Source: Cacajao melanocephalus
Taxonomy: Eukaryota > Chordata > Mammalia > Primates > Pitheciidae
Reading direction: 5' to 3'
NCBI GenBank assembly: GCA_963573385.1
Contig: CAUYLG010004908.1
Span: 1 to 64,000, forward strand
Length of the DNA stretch: 64,000 bases
Shown: positions 27,868 through 46,089 of the stretch, one piece after another
Layout: each line of letters opens with the position of its first letter
How positions within the stretch are numbered: the stretch's first letter is position 1
The notes under the pieces: generated by a model
The model's database searches: none
Seen by the model: the letters and a program-made list of their open reading frames with translations, nothing else
Told to the model about the DNA's origin: nothing
Translations under genes and position numbers: made by a program

Positions 27868-27926
27868 AAATAAAATAAAATAAAATAAAATAAAATAAAA
27901 TAAAATAAAATAAAATAAAATAAAAG
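27868..27926 (+). repeat. (AAAAT)n pentanucleotide microsatellite
   Basis: About 11 clean AAAAT units lie directly before an Alu left arm and inside the same TSD pair. Confidence 0.95.
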
Positions 27927-28052
27927 CCGGGCGCGGTGGCTCACGCCTGTAATCCTAGCACTTTGGGAGGCTGAGGTGGGTGGATCACCTGAAGTCAGGA
28001 GTTCAAGACCAGCCTGGCCAGCATGGTGAAACCCCATCTTTTAAAAAAAAAG
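27927..28052 (+). mobile_element. Alu left arm only, with TSD enclosing a microsatellite
   Basis: Runs from 'gccgggcgcggtggctcacg' to 'gtgaaaccccatctttt' and a short A-tail; the right arm is absent. The 15-bp TSD cagaataggaattca lies at 27853-27867 and 28053-28067, so the (AAAAT)n is inside the inserted unit. CpGs are well kept, so it is fairly young. Confidence 0.93.
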
Positions 28053-28314
28053 CAGAATAGGAATTCAGACCGGGACCCGAGATACAGAACACGACTGAAC
28101 CTGGGTCCAGTAGGGCCTGCAGAGAGAACTGAGCACAATTCCCAGTTCTTAAATCAGGGGGATTGAGTGGATTCTGGTTCTTGTCATCTTCTAAAGATCT
28201 TTTCATCCTAAAGGAAGACTCTCACTCTAGGATACTGCCTTCATATAACCCAGAGCTCAATGGATCCTCTTTGGATGAAGCCATTGGCTCCTGAGGAGGC
28301 TGTACATATTATAG

Positions 28315-28480
28315 GAATGATTCTTGATGGGAGGTGATTTTGCAACTTTGAACCAATCATGCATTTTCTCAGCACACTGTGTGTTCATCTAGAAAGTGAG
28401 GACAGCCATGCTCTCTTCACATCGCAAGGATGCTGGCCAGATAAAGGCCACCATACATAACAAAGCATTTTATATTCATT
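28315..28480 (+). repeat. Diverged MIR
   Basis: 'gcaactttgaaccaatcatg', 'cattttctcagcacactgtg', 'cattctagaaagtgaggaca'-like order (here ttcatctagaaagtgagg) resembles the MIR 3' half. Low similarity. Confidence 0.45.
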
Positions 28481-30054
<1,574 letters not shown>

Positions 30055-30076
30055 CAGTCCAGCTTTCTTTCTCTTT

Positions 30077-30209
30077 TTTTTTTTTTTTTTTTAAAGACGG
30101 GGTTTCACCATATTGGTCAGGCTGGCCTCGAACTCCTGACCTCAGGTGATCCACCCACCTCAGCCTCCCAAAGTGCTAAGATTACAGGCGTGAGCCACCG
30201 CACCCGGCT
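30077..30209 (-). mobile_element. Alu left-arm monomer with TSD
   Basis: The poly-T passes straight into 'agacggggtttcaccatatt' and ends 'ccgcacccggc'. The missing right arm makes it a FLAM-like or truncated copy. A near-TSD ccagctttcttt flanks it (about 30059 and 30214). Its edge is 94 bp from the VPS13D donor. Confidence 0.9.
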
Positions 30210-30303
30210 CAGCCCAGCTTTCTTTTCTACAGTTGCAATCAGATTGGTACACAGGCACCTCTGAGGACCTGCAGCAGCAGAGCCTGATTCACCCGTAACT
30301 TAC

Positions 30304-30436
30304 CATGAGCCAGGCCATGGATGCCAGCTACGAGGTGTTCACCACTTGTGGCTGCGTGGTACCTGATGTACTCCCGCTCTGACTGATGCCGATTGTCCAT
30401 CGTCTTCCCTAAGCCGTCTGATAATGTCCCGGCAAA
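30304..30436 (-). CDS. VPS13D: VPS13D internal coding exon (133 nt, near C-terminus)
   Basis: Seen: on the minus strand an acceptor (pyrimidine-rich tract ending CTAG) is followed by 133 nt open in one frame, then a strong donor (CATG|gtaagtt). It reads 44 codons plus one base, beginning FAGTLSDGLGKTMDNRHQSE and ending HLVAGIHGLAH. It starts in phase 0 and ends in phase 1, and the spare G joins the next exon to make a glycine codon. I recognise the protein as VPS13D, upstream of the C-terminal PH-like domain in the ATG2_C-like region. Known: VPS13D is a very large bridge-like lipid-transfer protein acting at contacts between ER, mitochondria and peroxisomes; biallelic loss causes recessive spinocerebellar ataxia (SCAR4). 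Context: Alu pieces lie about 95 bp from each end. Because 133 is not a multiple of 3, skipping would shift the frame. A processed copy is excluded by the intact splice sites and intronic flanks. Confidence 0.95.
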
Positions 30437-30534
30437 CTAGAATGAGTTAAAAACAGGAGAAGAGTTTTAAAGTCTCACAATATTTTTACTGTTTTAATTA
30501 AATAAACTTGAATTAAACACATTTAGATACGTGG

Positions 30535-30654
30535 GGCACGGTGGCTCACGCCTGTAATCTCCAAGCATTTTGGGAGGCCAAGGCAGGTGGATCACGAGGT
30601 CAGGAGTTCAAGATCAGCCTGGCCAACATAGTGAAACCCGTCTCTACAAAAATA

Positions 30655-30660
<6 letters not shown>
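30535..30660 (+). mobile_element. Alu left arm, truncated
   Basis: 'ggggcacggtggctcacgcc' through 'gtgaaacccgtctctacaaa', with no right arm. It is antisense to VPS13D and starts 98 bp upstream of the exon acceptor. It joins an opposite-orientation Alu through the simple repeats at 30661-30690. Confidence 0.9.
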
Positions 30661-30960
<300 letters not shown>

Positions 30961-32329
30961 TAAACATAAATAAATTTAAATATTTTAAATGCAGTTACCT
31001 ATACTGTCTGCCCCAGGTAAGTGGTTCTCAAAAGCACTGGACACATAAAAATTGTGTGATGCACGCAATGGGGGACACTAGCCTTTGCAAAGAAACTACT
31101 AAAAATCTCTAATGGTATCACTTTCCAGAATACCATTCCAAATTTACTGAAAAATTAGAGGTATAATAAAATGGCTTTGGGGAGGAGAATGAGCTTCCGG
31201 ACTGTATCATGGTAAGAACATAGGCTCTTTGCTCTAAGAATCAGCAGAATTCAAAATAGGAAATGTGTCAGATTATTGCTTTAGGGTTTGGTATCAAATA
31301 TTTGGAGACATCCAACTCCCTCCAGTAACGCCCTCTTTCATTTATTCAGCAATTACTGAGTACCTACATGAGGTGCCAAGCTCCATTTGTCAAAAGCCAA
31401 AAATGAAGTAGATGGAAAGATTAACAGGTTGGGTCACCTTTCATACGAGGTGCAGACTTGAACTCACGACTTCAAATGCAAACCCATCCTCCCTCACAAT
31501 TCAGAGATTTTATTTATCCTGACATACTTTAACCAGAAAAGCTGTCTCATCCATCAAAGCTGGGATAAAAAGGACATAAAACTCTGTTTTGTCACAAGAC
31601 AATCTGAAAAGGTTTAAAGTGACAGTGAATAAACCACAGAGTGCTTATCCTCATCATTCAAGCATAAAAAAAGAAGGATATCAAATATATAATTAACCTT
31701 CTCAGGAAGGATCTACCAAAACAAGTGGTTTAAGTGCCAATGACCCAGGACTAACCTCTTAGAAAACTCACAGGAATGTTCCTTAGATATAAAGCTCAGG
31801 GGAAAGCCTCAAGGCAAGTTGCCTGCCTGGAAGGCCCAGGAACTGGGTGGCCATCTGGGGGCCAATTTTATTCTCTTTTGGTAAGGGGGTTGGGGTGCGT
31901 GTTACACAGATCAGATCTGCCCTGGAAACCGTCAGTCATGAGGATTCTTAACACAAGTGACACGTGAGTTCTGGGCACAGAAGAGGGACTAGTGAACAGG
32001 GCAGTAATTCTACATAAAGTGATGGTTCCTGGAAGAAGCTATGGGAAGGCTCATGCCTTTTCCTCAGTCCAAATATTTTACAACCTAGGGCAGTGATTCC
32101 TGACCTTGCTGGAGATAAAACCCCTACCATTTGTTTGCATTCTGCTTTGCCTTCCACATCACTCCCTGTCTAATGAGAAAATTAAAGTTAATGAAAATTA
32201 ATTTCATAGCTTCCTTTAGGACAACTGGAAACACCAAGGGATGCTGCAAAGCTAGCACCATGAATCACTAAGGAGTGGCTTCAGTCAAAGACCCCATCTG
32301 TGAGTCACAACAGGACAGGAGAAGGACCA

Positions 32330-32530
32330 CAGGTTGGGGCATCTGACCAAACCAGGCTGCAGTCCTCTCTCAACCATTCTGGTAACTACACGATCCTGAG
32401 CGAGGTGACCTACTGCTGAGCCTCCTTTCGCATCTGGAAAATAGCGAGAGTACCTATTTTGCCATGTGGCTGGAAGCATTCTGGACAATGGCTCCGGGGC
32501 CTGGTATCTAGTTAGCGTTCTTACTGTTCT
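32330..32530 (+). repeat. MIR element, diverged
   Basis: 'gctgcagtcctctctcaacc', 'taactacacgatcctgagcg', 'ctgctgagcctcctttcgca', 'tctggaaaatagcgagag', 'ggggcctggtatctagttag'. Confidence 0.6.
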
Positions 32531-34534
32531 TACCACTCTGCTACTAGTCCAAGGAGGAACATGCTGTACTGTTTGAAGGAAGCCTGTTGAAGATTTAGAA
32601 TTATGGTCATTTACACTACAGTTTAACATAATAAAATCTTCTCTTTCCAGCAGATAAACACCAGCCTCCTAAGTAAGTTTTTGGAGTGGTACCACTTACA
32701 AAATTAGAGTGCTGGACTCTACGGTCTCCAAAATCCTTTCCAGCTCTGGCAGTGTGTGATCTATGACCCAAGGTAGAATGTCTTTATCAAGCATTTCCTC
32801 TGAGCCCAGGTCAGATTTAGGTACTGCTGAAGATATAAACAAGAAAAGCCTTGAACCCTGCTCTCAAGGACTGACCATTTCATTGAGAAGGTAAGAATCA
32901 TATACATGAAACAGTCGGCAGGAACCCAGGACACAAATTACAGACAGAGAAAATGTGACCTTTGTTTTGGAAAGAATCAGAGAGTCCCTGCTCTGTTTTA
33001 GAATTACATAGGTTGCCAGCGTTCTTCAGGTTCTGGACAAAAACGTGTCTCTCTGGTGCCCCAGAAGCAGTGAAAACCATGATTACGTGACGTGTGCCCA
33101 TGTCCTGTGTGTCTCCAGGGGATACATCTCCACCTGAAGAGACCGAAGAGCACCACACCCAATTCAGGGTCTTAATCAGGTCTTTCCCATTTCTCTCAAG
33201 CTCTTATATTCTCTGAGAAGAGATACTTCCTTGGAAGAGAGATTAAGTAAAGTGCTTTTTACCTATTGCTGGCAGCTAACTAGCAGCAAGTGAAAAATCC
33301 CATAATACTTTCCCCCTCCAAGAGAATATGGGAGAATCATCTAGGCAGAATGCTCAATATCACTCTCTCTTCTTCTACTCCCATCAGTTAAACGAGTTTA
33401 ATATCTGAAGTTGATGAGTGAGCCTACGTGAAAAGCCTAATTTCAAGTAGGTCTACTGTGGCAGTCTCAGCTCCCTGGCACCAACTGGGTCCCGGGTGTT
33501 CTCTGTACAGAGACACTGTATTCACCCAAGGAGGATGGGATGAGATGACCTAAGAGATCCCTCTTCCCTGTAATGCTGGATTCTTCCATAAGGTGAAGAC
33601 CTTTGCCATGGAAAGGTACTCACATCTATCTCAACTTACTGTAGGACTTGCGTCTGAATTCCTGTTTCTCTGTCCATAAAAAACGGCTTGTGCAAGCCAA
33701 CCAGATTTGTCCTTTGTCACTTGTTAACAGTCAACCATTACAAAAGTCTTCACCTCTAGAAATACAGCTTTGAGAACCCAGAAAACTTGAGATGTTGAAA
33801 TCTGTGATCCAATCAAACCTGTATTGATGAGAAGTTAATCAGATTTTACCGGGAAAGATGTTTTACAGGAACTAAACCAAAGCCAGCTAGATGATGGATA
33901 CGGTGGTAAAGGAAGGGCCTTGGGCCAGTTCACTGCGCTCTGAGTACTGAATCCAGACTACCATAAAGCATATGGGCTCCTTTTACTGTGGGAGCATTTA
34001 GTTAGGCATCCTTAACTCCACCTCTTTCCCCACCTCAGTAGGAAGGTAAGTCCCACCCAGCTGTTATTTCTCCCTTAAAGACAGCAGAAAACACGTGGGC
34101 TGTGGGGGTAGGGAATTCCAGTGGCGCTCATCCTGGGTGCCCTCTGGCCTTGGTCTTCTCTGAAGCTTAGAAGCAGTATTTTACCCAGGTCCTCGACTTT
34201 GAAGATGGTCATCAAAACAGGGCAGAGATAACCAAAACAGCTACACCATCACATAGGGAGTGCCTGGCCCAGGCCATCTTTCATGATACCATCCTCCCAC
34301 TGTCTTATCACAAGTGGAGCCTGGAGGCAGAGGTCTAGATTATTTAGACGAAGGAGAAATGAGTCCCGATGTGAGCAAGTGCAAATCCACTACACATCCA
34401 GTCAACCAAGCAATCCAACATGTGCGGAAGACCTACCATGTGCCAGGCTAGAGACAGAGAATCAGAAATCAGAAGTGGTTTCTGCCTCTTGCCTTCAAGA
34501 CCTCAGTACGGACGTATGGATGTGGCATAACAGA

Positions 34535-34740
34535 AAGATTATCACACCTGAGTCTGAATTCTGACTGCTACCCAACAGCTATGAGATCACAGACAAGTAA
34601 CCTTTGTGGGCCTCTGTTTTCCTCCTTTTCAAAATGGGATACAAATATTGCCGACAAGGATGCTGTAAGGATTAGGTAATACATGTAAGGTACGTAACAC
34701 CGAGTCTGAAACACGAGACATTCAACAAAAACAGTAGTAT
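34535..34740 (+). repeat. MIR element
   Basis: 'cacctgagtctgaattctga', 'ctatgagatcacagacaagt', 'aacctttgtgggcctctgtt', 'ttcaaaatgggatacaaata', 'gctgtaaggattaggtaata' match MIR order across nearly full length. Confidence 0.8.
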
Positions 34741-35778
34741 GTTATCTAAACTTCAACTTCTTCATATGCAAAAATGGGAATACGCAGATTCTGCAGGGCT
34801 GCCTTGAAGATTCCGGGAGGGTGTGCATGGAAAGCATTTGGCATGGCATATCCCCCCAGCAAAGCAGAAGCTATCTGCAGCAGGCGTAACAGCACCAGGG
34901 TGTGCTAGGCTCCTAAACTGAGAAAGCGACCAGCAACTGGAAGGTAATCTGCAGACAATTTGTAATTGTCTTTGGTCATAATACCTCAACACCAGAAGGA
35001 GCATTTGCAGAGACTTAAATCTGCCTACCTCATTTTGTAGCAATTTCAAGTCCACCAAATACTTAAAGCTTCAAGTGCATGTTGTTCCAGCTAAAATGAA
35101 AGTTTCCAAGGAACAAAATGTTCTTCAGAAAATCTGCTATTACGCTCACAAAGACAATGATTTTCCCCTTCCTTCCACTTCAACGCACGCCACACTTGTG
35201 AATTCTGGCCATGGTCCAAGGTCATTAACTTCTATAAAGCAATATTTTCATCAAGGGGGTAAAAATCTCAGAAGTAGTTCAAGATGCCAGTTCTACTGAA
35301 TAGCTAACACACACTCTGTCAACACCCCCCTTCCCAAAATAATCCCATTGTCTATACAAATGGAGACACTGCAAATTAGCCTGGGTTTGGGGCCTGGCTC
35401 TGAACGGTTGATTTCATAAAACTGAAATTTAAGTAGGCGCTGGAATGGGGCAAGGGGAAAAATTCACACTGTTTCCCTCTGTTCTGTCCTATCAGTTTTC
35501 CTGACCCTTTTATGATCTTTAGCAAGCATGGGGTGCCAAAGGTATTTGGCCAGTGTAACAGGAGCTGGGGCTTGAATTTCTCTCCCTTCTCTTGGGTTCT
35601 TCTTTCACAGTTATTTACCTAATGGAAATTTCCTCTTTAATATCTCTGCCTCACTGAGTAATTGCTGGTGGCAGTATCTTCCTTGTCACCAGGGAAGATG
35701 GTAACCAAATACAACAAGAAAAGAGAGAGAAGTGACAGGACTCTGTAGTGTGATGGAGAAGTTTTATATCCTTCCAAG

Positions 35779-36161
35779 TACAGATGCTTCTTGACTTTGG
35801 ATGGGATTACGTCGGGTAAGCCCGTTTTTAAGTTGAAAATGCTGTAAGTAAAAATGAAATTCATACACCTAGCATATTTGAACATGCCCAGAACACTTAT
35901 ATTAGCTGACAGCTGGGTGAAGTCACCTGGCAGCAGGGCCCGCCGTAGAGTATTTGTTCCCTTTTCATGATTGTGTGGCCAAATAGGAGCTGCGGTGGCT
36001 GCTGCTGCCCAGCACTGTGAGAGAATCAGACCACAGGTCACCAGCTCAAGAAGATCAAAACTCATAATGTGAAGTACAGTTTCTACTGAATGCATATAGC
36101 TTTTGTACCACTGTAAAGTCAAAAAACTTGTAAGTTAAACCACCATAAGTCAGAGACTGTA
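35779..36161 (+). mobile_element. Tigger/pogo-type DNA transposon, both termini present
   Basis: It starts tacagatgcttcttgacttt and ends with the near reverse complement ccataagtcagagactgta, giving TA-flanked imperfect terminal inverted repeats. The interior has 'ttctactgaatgcatatagc' and 'taagttgaaaatgctgtaag', typical of a human non-autonomous Tigger-type element. The 161-codon minus frame 35637-36122 merely crosses it. No transposase coding is present. Confidence 0.8.
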
Positions 36162-36330
36162 CAAGGTTGTACAGCTGTGAACCTCAGCTACCAGCACCTC
36201 TCTCATTCTAATTAGCACTGTCTACAATAAGCTATGTTTGAACTCATAAATTTGGAAAACCCAACTATATATTGTGTCTATAAGTAAGGCTGCCATGAAC
36301 TTTGCTACTTTATGGGGGCTGCCATGATAT

Positions 36331-36470
36331 AGTCAAACAGGCAGGGGCAAAAGAATTAAATCTTACCCTGACAGTTACCAAATACGCATCCTGGTGGAAC
36401 AGGCTTAACTTCTCTTAACCTCAGTTTATCCATCTGCTAAAAGCACATTCTTTCTACTGTAAGGAATTGC
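36331..36470 (+). repeat. MIR, left part, interrupted by an Alu
   Basis: 'ggaacaggcttaacttctct', 'taacctcagtttatccatct', then the Alu at 36471-36762, after which 'gaggagttaagaggataatt' and 'gccaaatgcttggtatagca' continue the MIR to about 36840. Confidence 0.75.
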
Positions 36471-41008
<4,538 letters not shown>

Positions 41009-41439
41009 CTCAATGTACTTTTTACTTAGAAGAGAGCTAATTAACCCTTGTTTATAAAAAGATTCACCTACTTTCCTGCTTAAACAGAACTGATTCTTTA
41101 GGACTTGGTGTTCTTAAGTCCATCTGTCATGATTCCAGGAGCTGAAGCCCATTACTTTCTACCTCACACACACTGTCCCCACCCTTGTCTTTCCATTGTC
41201 CATCCCAACAAAAAGAATCCTTCCTCCAGACTCTTCCCTTTAAGCATCAGGCTTTGATCCTTTCAAAACTACAAGTCCCTCTGGGAAATTCCTGCTGTTA
41301 TTTACCCCTTGCTGCAAATAAAAGGTTAAAAATGCAGGGGAGGTATGCATAGGGGGAGATTAAAAAACTGGGTCCCTGAGGCAGAAGGAAAGATTAACTC
41401 TTCTCTGGAGAAAAATTATATTGGCCAGAATCTCTAAAA
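41009..41439. other. Intronic unique sequence
   Basis: Nothing recognised. Confidence 0.4.
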
Positions 41440-42790
41440 TCTTTCTTATACAATGTCAGGCATTCAATTAAAATTTCCAGATATGTATGAAAAGAGGACT
41501 AAATGATGAAAACTAAGAAAAAAAAAGACAAGAATAATCACCAGTATGGTAATGATTACTATCTTCAGAAGAAAAATCAGATGGAGAGTTTTACCAGAAA
41601 AGTAATATTAAGATTTTAATAAATGGTGAAACGGCAGAGTTGACAGAGCACCAAAGTGGATTAGCAAACTAGACAATAAGGCAGTAAAAAATATCCAGAT
41701 GAAACACGAATAAAAACCAAGGGGGTGAAATGCAAAAAAGACCGCAAGAGGCATACGGGACATAGTAAAAAGGTCCAAATTCTGCATCACTGGAGTCACA
41801 GAAGGAAAGGAAAGAAAGAAAAAGGGGCAGAAACAATATTTAAAGTGATGCTGGCCAAGAATTTTCCAAAATTGTCCAAAGACATCACTACAAATTCAAG
41901 AAGTTCTACAAATCCCAAGCAGGAGAATCATATTGAGGCATATTATTAATAGAAACTAAAAACAAAGAGTAAATCTTAAAAGTAGTCAAAGGGGGGAAAA
42001 AAAGGACCTATTACCTTCCAAGGATGAACAATAATACTGAAAGCTGTTTCAGGAGAAATGAATGGAACATCAATGGAAGATATCATAAAAGACTCAAAGA
42101 ATAAACAGTGAAAATATCTTTCAAAAATGTAGGTGAAATAAAGGTTTTTCAGAAAAACAAATCTGAGGCTGGGCACAGTGGCTCACACCGTGGGATTATG
42201 CCTGTAATCCCAGCTCTTTGGGAGGCCAAGGCAGGCGGATCTCCTGAGGTCAGGAGTTCAAGACCAGCCTGGCCAACATGGTGAAACCCCGTCTCTAAAA
42301 AAAAAATATGAAAATTAGCTGGGCATGACAGCAGATGCCTGTAATCCCAGCTACTCAGGGGGCTGAGGTGGGAGAATCGCTTGAATCCGGGAGGTGGGGG
42401 TTGTAGTGAGCCGAGATCGCTCCATTGTATTCCAGTCTGGGTAATAGAGACTCTGTCTCAAAAAAAAAAAACCAAAAATCTGAGATAATCCATTGTCATA
42501 AAACTCACAAAAGGAAGTTCTTCAGCAGAAGGAAAAGGACCCAGATGGAGGAATGGATAGGCAAAGAAAAGAACAGATGACAACAGACAGGATAAATATA
42601 TGGAGATCTAAATGGATATCAATACTTAAGCAAAAAAAAAAAATCCTGTTTTGTGAGGGTTAAGCATAACATAATACATGACAATAACAGCACAAAAGAC
42701 AGAAAAAGGCAAATAGTATAGGGAGTATGCATTGCCCGGGAAGAAAAAAAGAAAAAGAAGCAAAATAAAGATAGGACCAAAAAACACTCT
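41440..42790 (+). mobile_element. Old L1 (L1M/HAL1-type) 5'-half fragment, split by an Alu
   Basis: It follows an old-L1 order: 'aggcatacgggacatagtaa', 'ggagtcacagaaggaaagga', 'gccaagaattttccaaaatt', 'aatcccaagcaggagaatca', 'tatctttcaaaaatgtaggt', then after the Alu 'aggaagttcttcagcagaag' and 'gacccagatggagg'. It is heavily mutated and not coding. The frames 41608-42176 lie in it. Confidence 0.7.
42168..42473 (+). mobile_element. Alu inserted in an old L1, with an internal 5' duplication
   Basis: 'ggctgggcacagtggctcac' is followed by an extra 'accgtgggattatg' before 'cctgtaatcccagc', a small insertion absent from standard Alus. An A-tail with short aatctgaga-like flanks (about 42162 and 42477) indicates a TSD. 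Confidence 0.93.
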
Positions 42791-43400
42791 GATCAAGCAA
42801 TGAATGTCAGTTAATTCCTTCCACGTAGACTTGAGATGACCAGTGATATCTTGTAAATGACTGTTATCGCTTAAGCAGAAAACAACAGATGATTGGTTTG
42901 GAATGAAGAAGAAAGACCTTTGCTATTCCAGATGGAAATATCTAGCATGAAGGTGGAGACACAGTTCATTTCAGAGCCGTGCCAACATCAGCTCTATTCT
43001 TCTCATTCCTGCAATCAGCAGAAATCCTTCAAATCTGTGACTTCTCAACTTCAACATGGTCTTCACGAATGCCTGTCCCTCAACATAAACCCACTGCTTC
43101 TACTGTGCTACTTCTGCATGTGGCTTCCTTAGTGTGGGTATCCGACTGTTGCGTGACCATTTGTTCATATCTCTTTTCTTTGCAAGGCTGGTCAGGCTGC
43201 TGCATGCAATGCTGAAAAGCTGGAGTCTACGCTCTAATGACAGGAAGGCCACACTGGTTGTCTTTGTACCCTGCCCCCTGGGCAGTGCCTGAAACACTGC
43301 TGGAGTGCAATAGAGATTTGCTTTGTATTCCTTTTCAACTCCATCCCCATTTCATACAAATGACAGGTTCTATTTACTTCACTAAGAAAAAAAAAATCGT
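42791..43400. other. Intronic unique sequence
   Basis: Nothing recognised; the overlapping short frames have no family. Confidence 0.4.
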
Positions 43401-43690
<290 letters not shown>

Positions 43691-43724
43691 ATATATATAT
43701 TTTTCTCCCTTCATTTTAAAATTT

Positions 43725-43990
43725 ATTTTTTGAGACAAAGAATTGCTCTGTCGCCCAGACTGGACTTCAGTGGCGCATCTCAGCTGACTGCAACCTCTCA
43801 TGCCTCGGTCTCCCGAGCGGCTGGGATTACAGGCGTGCACCATCATGTCCAGCTAATCTTGGTATTTTTAGTAGAGATGAGGTTTTGCCATAGTTGGCCA
43901 GGCAGGGCTCCAATTCCTCACCTCAAGTGATCTGCCCACCTTAGCCTCCCAAAGTACTGGAATTACAGGCCTGAGCCACTGCACCCAGCC
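43725..43990 (-). mobile_element. Alu, minus member of an inverted pair
   Basis: 'ttttttgagacaaagaattg', 'ctctgtcgcccagactggac', with a deletion around 43795, ends 'gcacccagcc'. It forms a tail-to-tail inverted pair with the Alu at 43401. Confidence 0.94.
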
Positions 43991-44639
43991 TCCTCTTTTC
44001 ACTTTAAATTGCATAAATAGACAGACTCTTCCAAGAATTAAAACCTTTCTTCTGTGCTCTTGTAAGACCCTGTCTGGCATATTGCTATAGCTCTGTCAAT
44101 CGTCTCTTTTCTCACCTCTTCAATCTTTGCAGTCTCTTCCTCCTAATCTACAGAACCTTAAAATGCCTTCTTTTAGCTTTCCCTCCCATGCAAGCTACTG
44201 CTCCAGCCATGTTCTTCCCTCTACAGCCATATCTTTTAAGAATGTTCTACACTTATTGCTGCCACCACCTCCTATTTTTCATTCACTGAAAATCCTAAAA
44301 GCATATACTGATAGTAAATAAGCCAGGAATCTAAACACAGAATGATTTCCCTCAATACTGGGAAGGCTGGATGTAACTGGAAACATGGCAAACATATTTA
44401 GTGATGGATGATTACAGATTTCTTAGCACCTCTGTCAGAGGAGCCCAGGCATCACTTGTTCTTGGGCTGCACAGAAAGTTAGTGGAGTATCCAAGAGGTA
44501 GCATCTAGGGAACTAAGAGATTATGATAAAGTATTCTCTTTAAAGCATTTTAACGTTTTCATATCACTACATATGTACATATAAATTTATACAGCCTATA
44601 TTTACTGCTGACATAAATGAAGGCAAGTCATCCACAGGA
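43991..44639. other. Intronic unique sequence
   Basis: Nothing recognised. Confidence 0.4.
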
Positions 44640-44670
44640 AAACAGCACAGTAAAGCAGAAATCAGAAAAG

Positions 44671-44712
44671 CTTTGGGGTCACACATTAGGGTTCAAATGT
44701 GTGACCCCAAAG
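44671..44712. repeat. Perfect 17-bp inverted repeat with 8-nt loop
   Basis: Arms ctttggggtcacacatt (44671-44687) and aatgtgtgaccccaaag (44696-44712) are exact reverse complements around agggttca. It sits at the start of a MIR (44690-44800). Confidence 0.95.
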
Positions 44713-44800
44713 TGGCTTCACTTATTGGCTGAGTGATCTCAGGAAACTTCTCAGAGCCTGTGTCTTCATCTGTAAACTGAGACAATGCCTAATCCAAGGG
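44690..44800 (+). repeat. MIR element, 3' half
   Basis: 'tggctgagtgatctcaggaa', 'acttctcagagcctgtgtct', 'tcatctgtaaactgagacaa' match MIR order. Confidence 0.75.
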
Positions 44801-44839
44801 TCTTTCGGTTCCTTCCTTCTTTCCTTTCTTCCCTCCTAT

Positions 44840-45760
44840 CAATAAAAACACGCTTAGCATTATTTGCCAGGCACTGTTCTAAGGGCTGGGGATGTAGCAG
44901 TGAACAAAACATAAACCTTTCAGCCTTCCTGGGACTGACATATACTATGGACTGAGTGTGTCCCCCCCAGAATTCATATGTTGTATGAAAATTCATATAT
45001 TACATTTCAGTTGTATTTACAGCTGTACAGACAATAAATAGTATAAAGAAATGAAATAAAAGTGGTAACAAATATTAAGTAAAAAATACAAGCAGAGGTG
45101 GAGGAGAAGAGGTGTAGTTGCAGGGGGGCCGCAATTTTAGATGGGTGAGGGGAAGTCAGGAAGGGCCTCCCTGAGAAAGTGACATTTGGATAAAGAAAAT
45201 GTAGATGAAAACCATGTGGCCACAGAACATTCCAGAAAGAGAATCCTGAGTGCAGAGACCTTAGAGTGTAAGTCTGAAGGCAGAGGGTTGAGAAGCAGCG
45301 AGGAGAACAGTGGGGCAGGCGCTGGTGAGTGGTGGAGAGTGGTGAGATGGTGAGGTGAGGCACGAGGTCAGAAAAGGGCTGTGGGAGGCCGACCTCGTGG
45401 GCCTCGTGAGGCTGCACAGGCTGGACTTTTCTACGTGGAGTGAAACAGGATGCCTCTGGAGGGTCTGGGCCAAGGAGTGACTAAATCCGAGTTATGTTTT
45501 GACAGGATCACCCCAGTTGTTGTACTGAGGTCCAACGTCAGCAGTAGGAAGCAGGGGTGGAAGGAGACGTATACCACAATAAAAACCAGGCCAAAGGTGA
45601 ATGTGGACTAGAAGGTGGGCGCGGGAGGGATATGCTCAGATCTGGATCTGCTGAGGAACTAGACATGCAGCACGACAGAAAGGAGCCGACGATGACTCCA
45701 AGGTATTTGAGCAACTGGCAGAAAGGAGATGGAGAAGAATGGCCAAAAGGCTATGAAGTG
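44840..45760 (-). repeat. L2 element in reverse, interrupted by an LTR fragment
   Basis: On the plus strand: 'tgccaggcactgttctaagg', 'gtagcagtgaacaaaacat', then after 45020 'gacaataaatag', 'agggcctccctgagaaagtg', 'gaacattccagaaagagaat', 'caaggagtgactaaatccga', 'ttttgacaggatcacccc', 'gatgactccaaggtatttga'. This is the 3' region of L2 read backwards. The frames at 45007-45473 and 45557-46006 are shadows in it. Confidence 0.75.
44941..44985 (+). mobile_element. Short LTR 5'-end fragment (ERVL-MaLR-type) inside the L2
   Basis: 'ctatggactgagtgtgtccc' and 'agaattcatatgttg' match, in reverse complement, the terminal part of the LTR at 46090-46432. Only about 40 bp is present, with the two facing each other across 1.4 kb. 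Confidence 0.6.
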
Positions 45761-46089
45761 ACTAGCACTGCGTCTGGCACACAGGAGATGATCAAACGCT
45801 CCATCTTTACACCTCAAAATGTCAGTTCTGACTCAGAGCGCAGGCAGCTAGCTCTGCCATGCAAGCAGCCCAACACTGGCAAACTTTCTCCAAAACTCAG
45901 AACACCTCTCATTACCCAATTCTTCTTTTGCCAGGGAGGAGAAGGTGAGATGCTATGCTTCATGCGGTCAGCAAGGGCTGGGTACAGATCTGTGTTTCCC
46001 CACTGAACAGGGAAGGATCAATGAAAAAGACAAGTAAACCACATGGTAAGAACTCAAGAAAATTTGAAAGAAACAGCATTCTGTGTCAT
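45761..46089. other. Intronic sequence between L2 and LTR
   Basis: Nothing firmly recognised. Confidence 0.35.

Noticed and set aside
35637..36122. 161-codon minus-strand frame
   Set aside because: Most of it lies in a non-autonomous Tigger-type element; not transposase.
45007..46006. Frames of 136 and 149 codons
   Set aside because: They sit in a reverse L2 and its flank; sequence is explained by the repeat.
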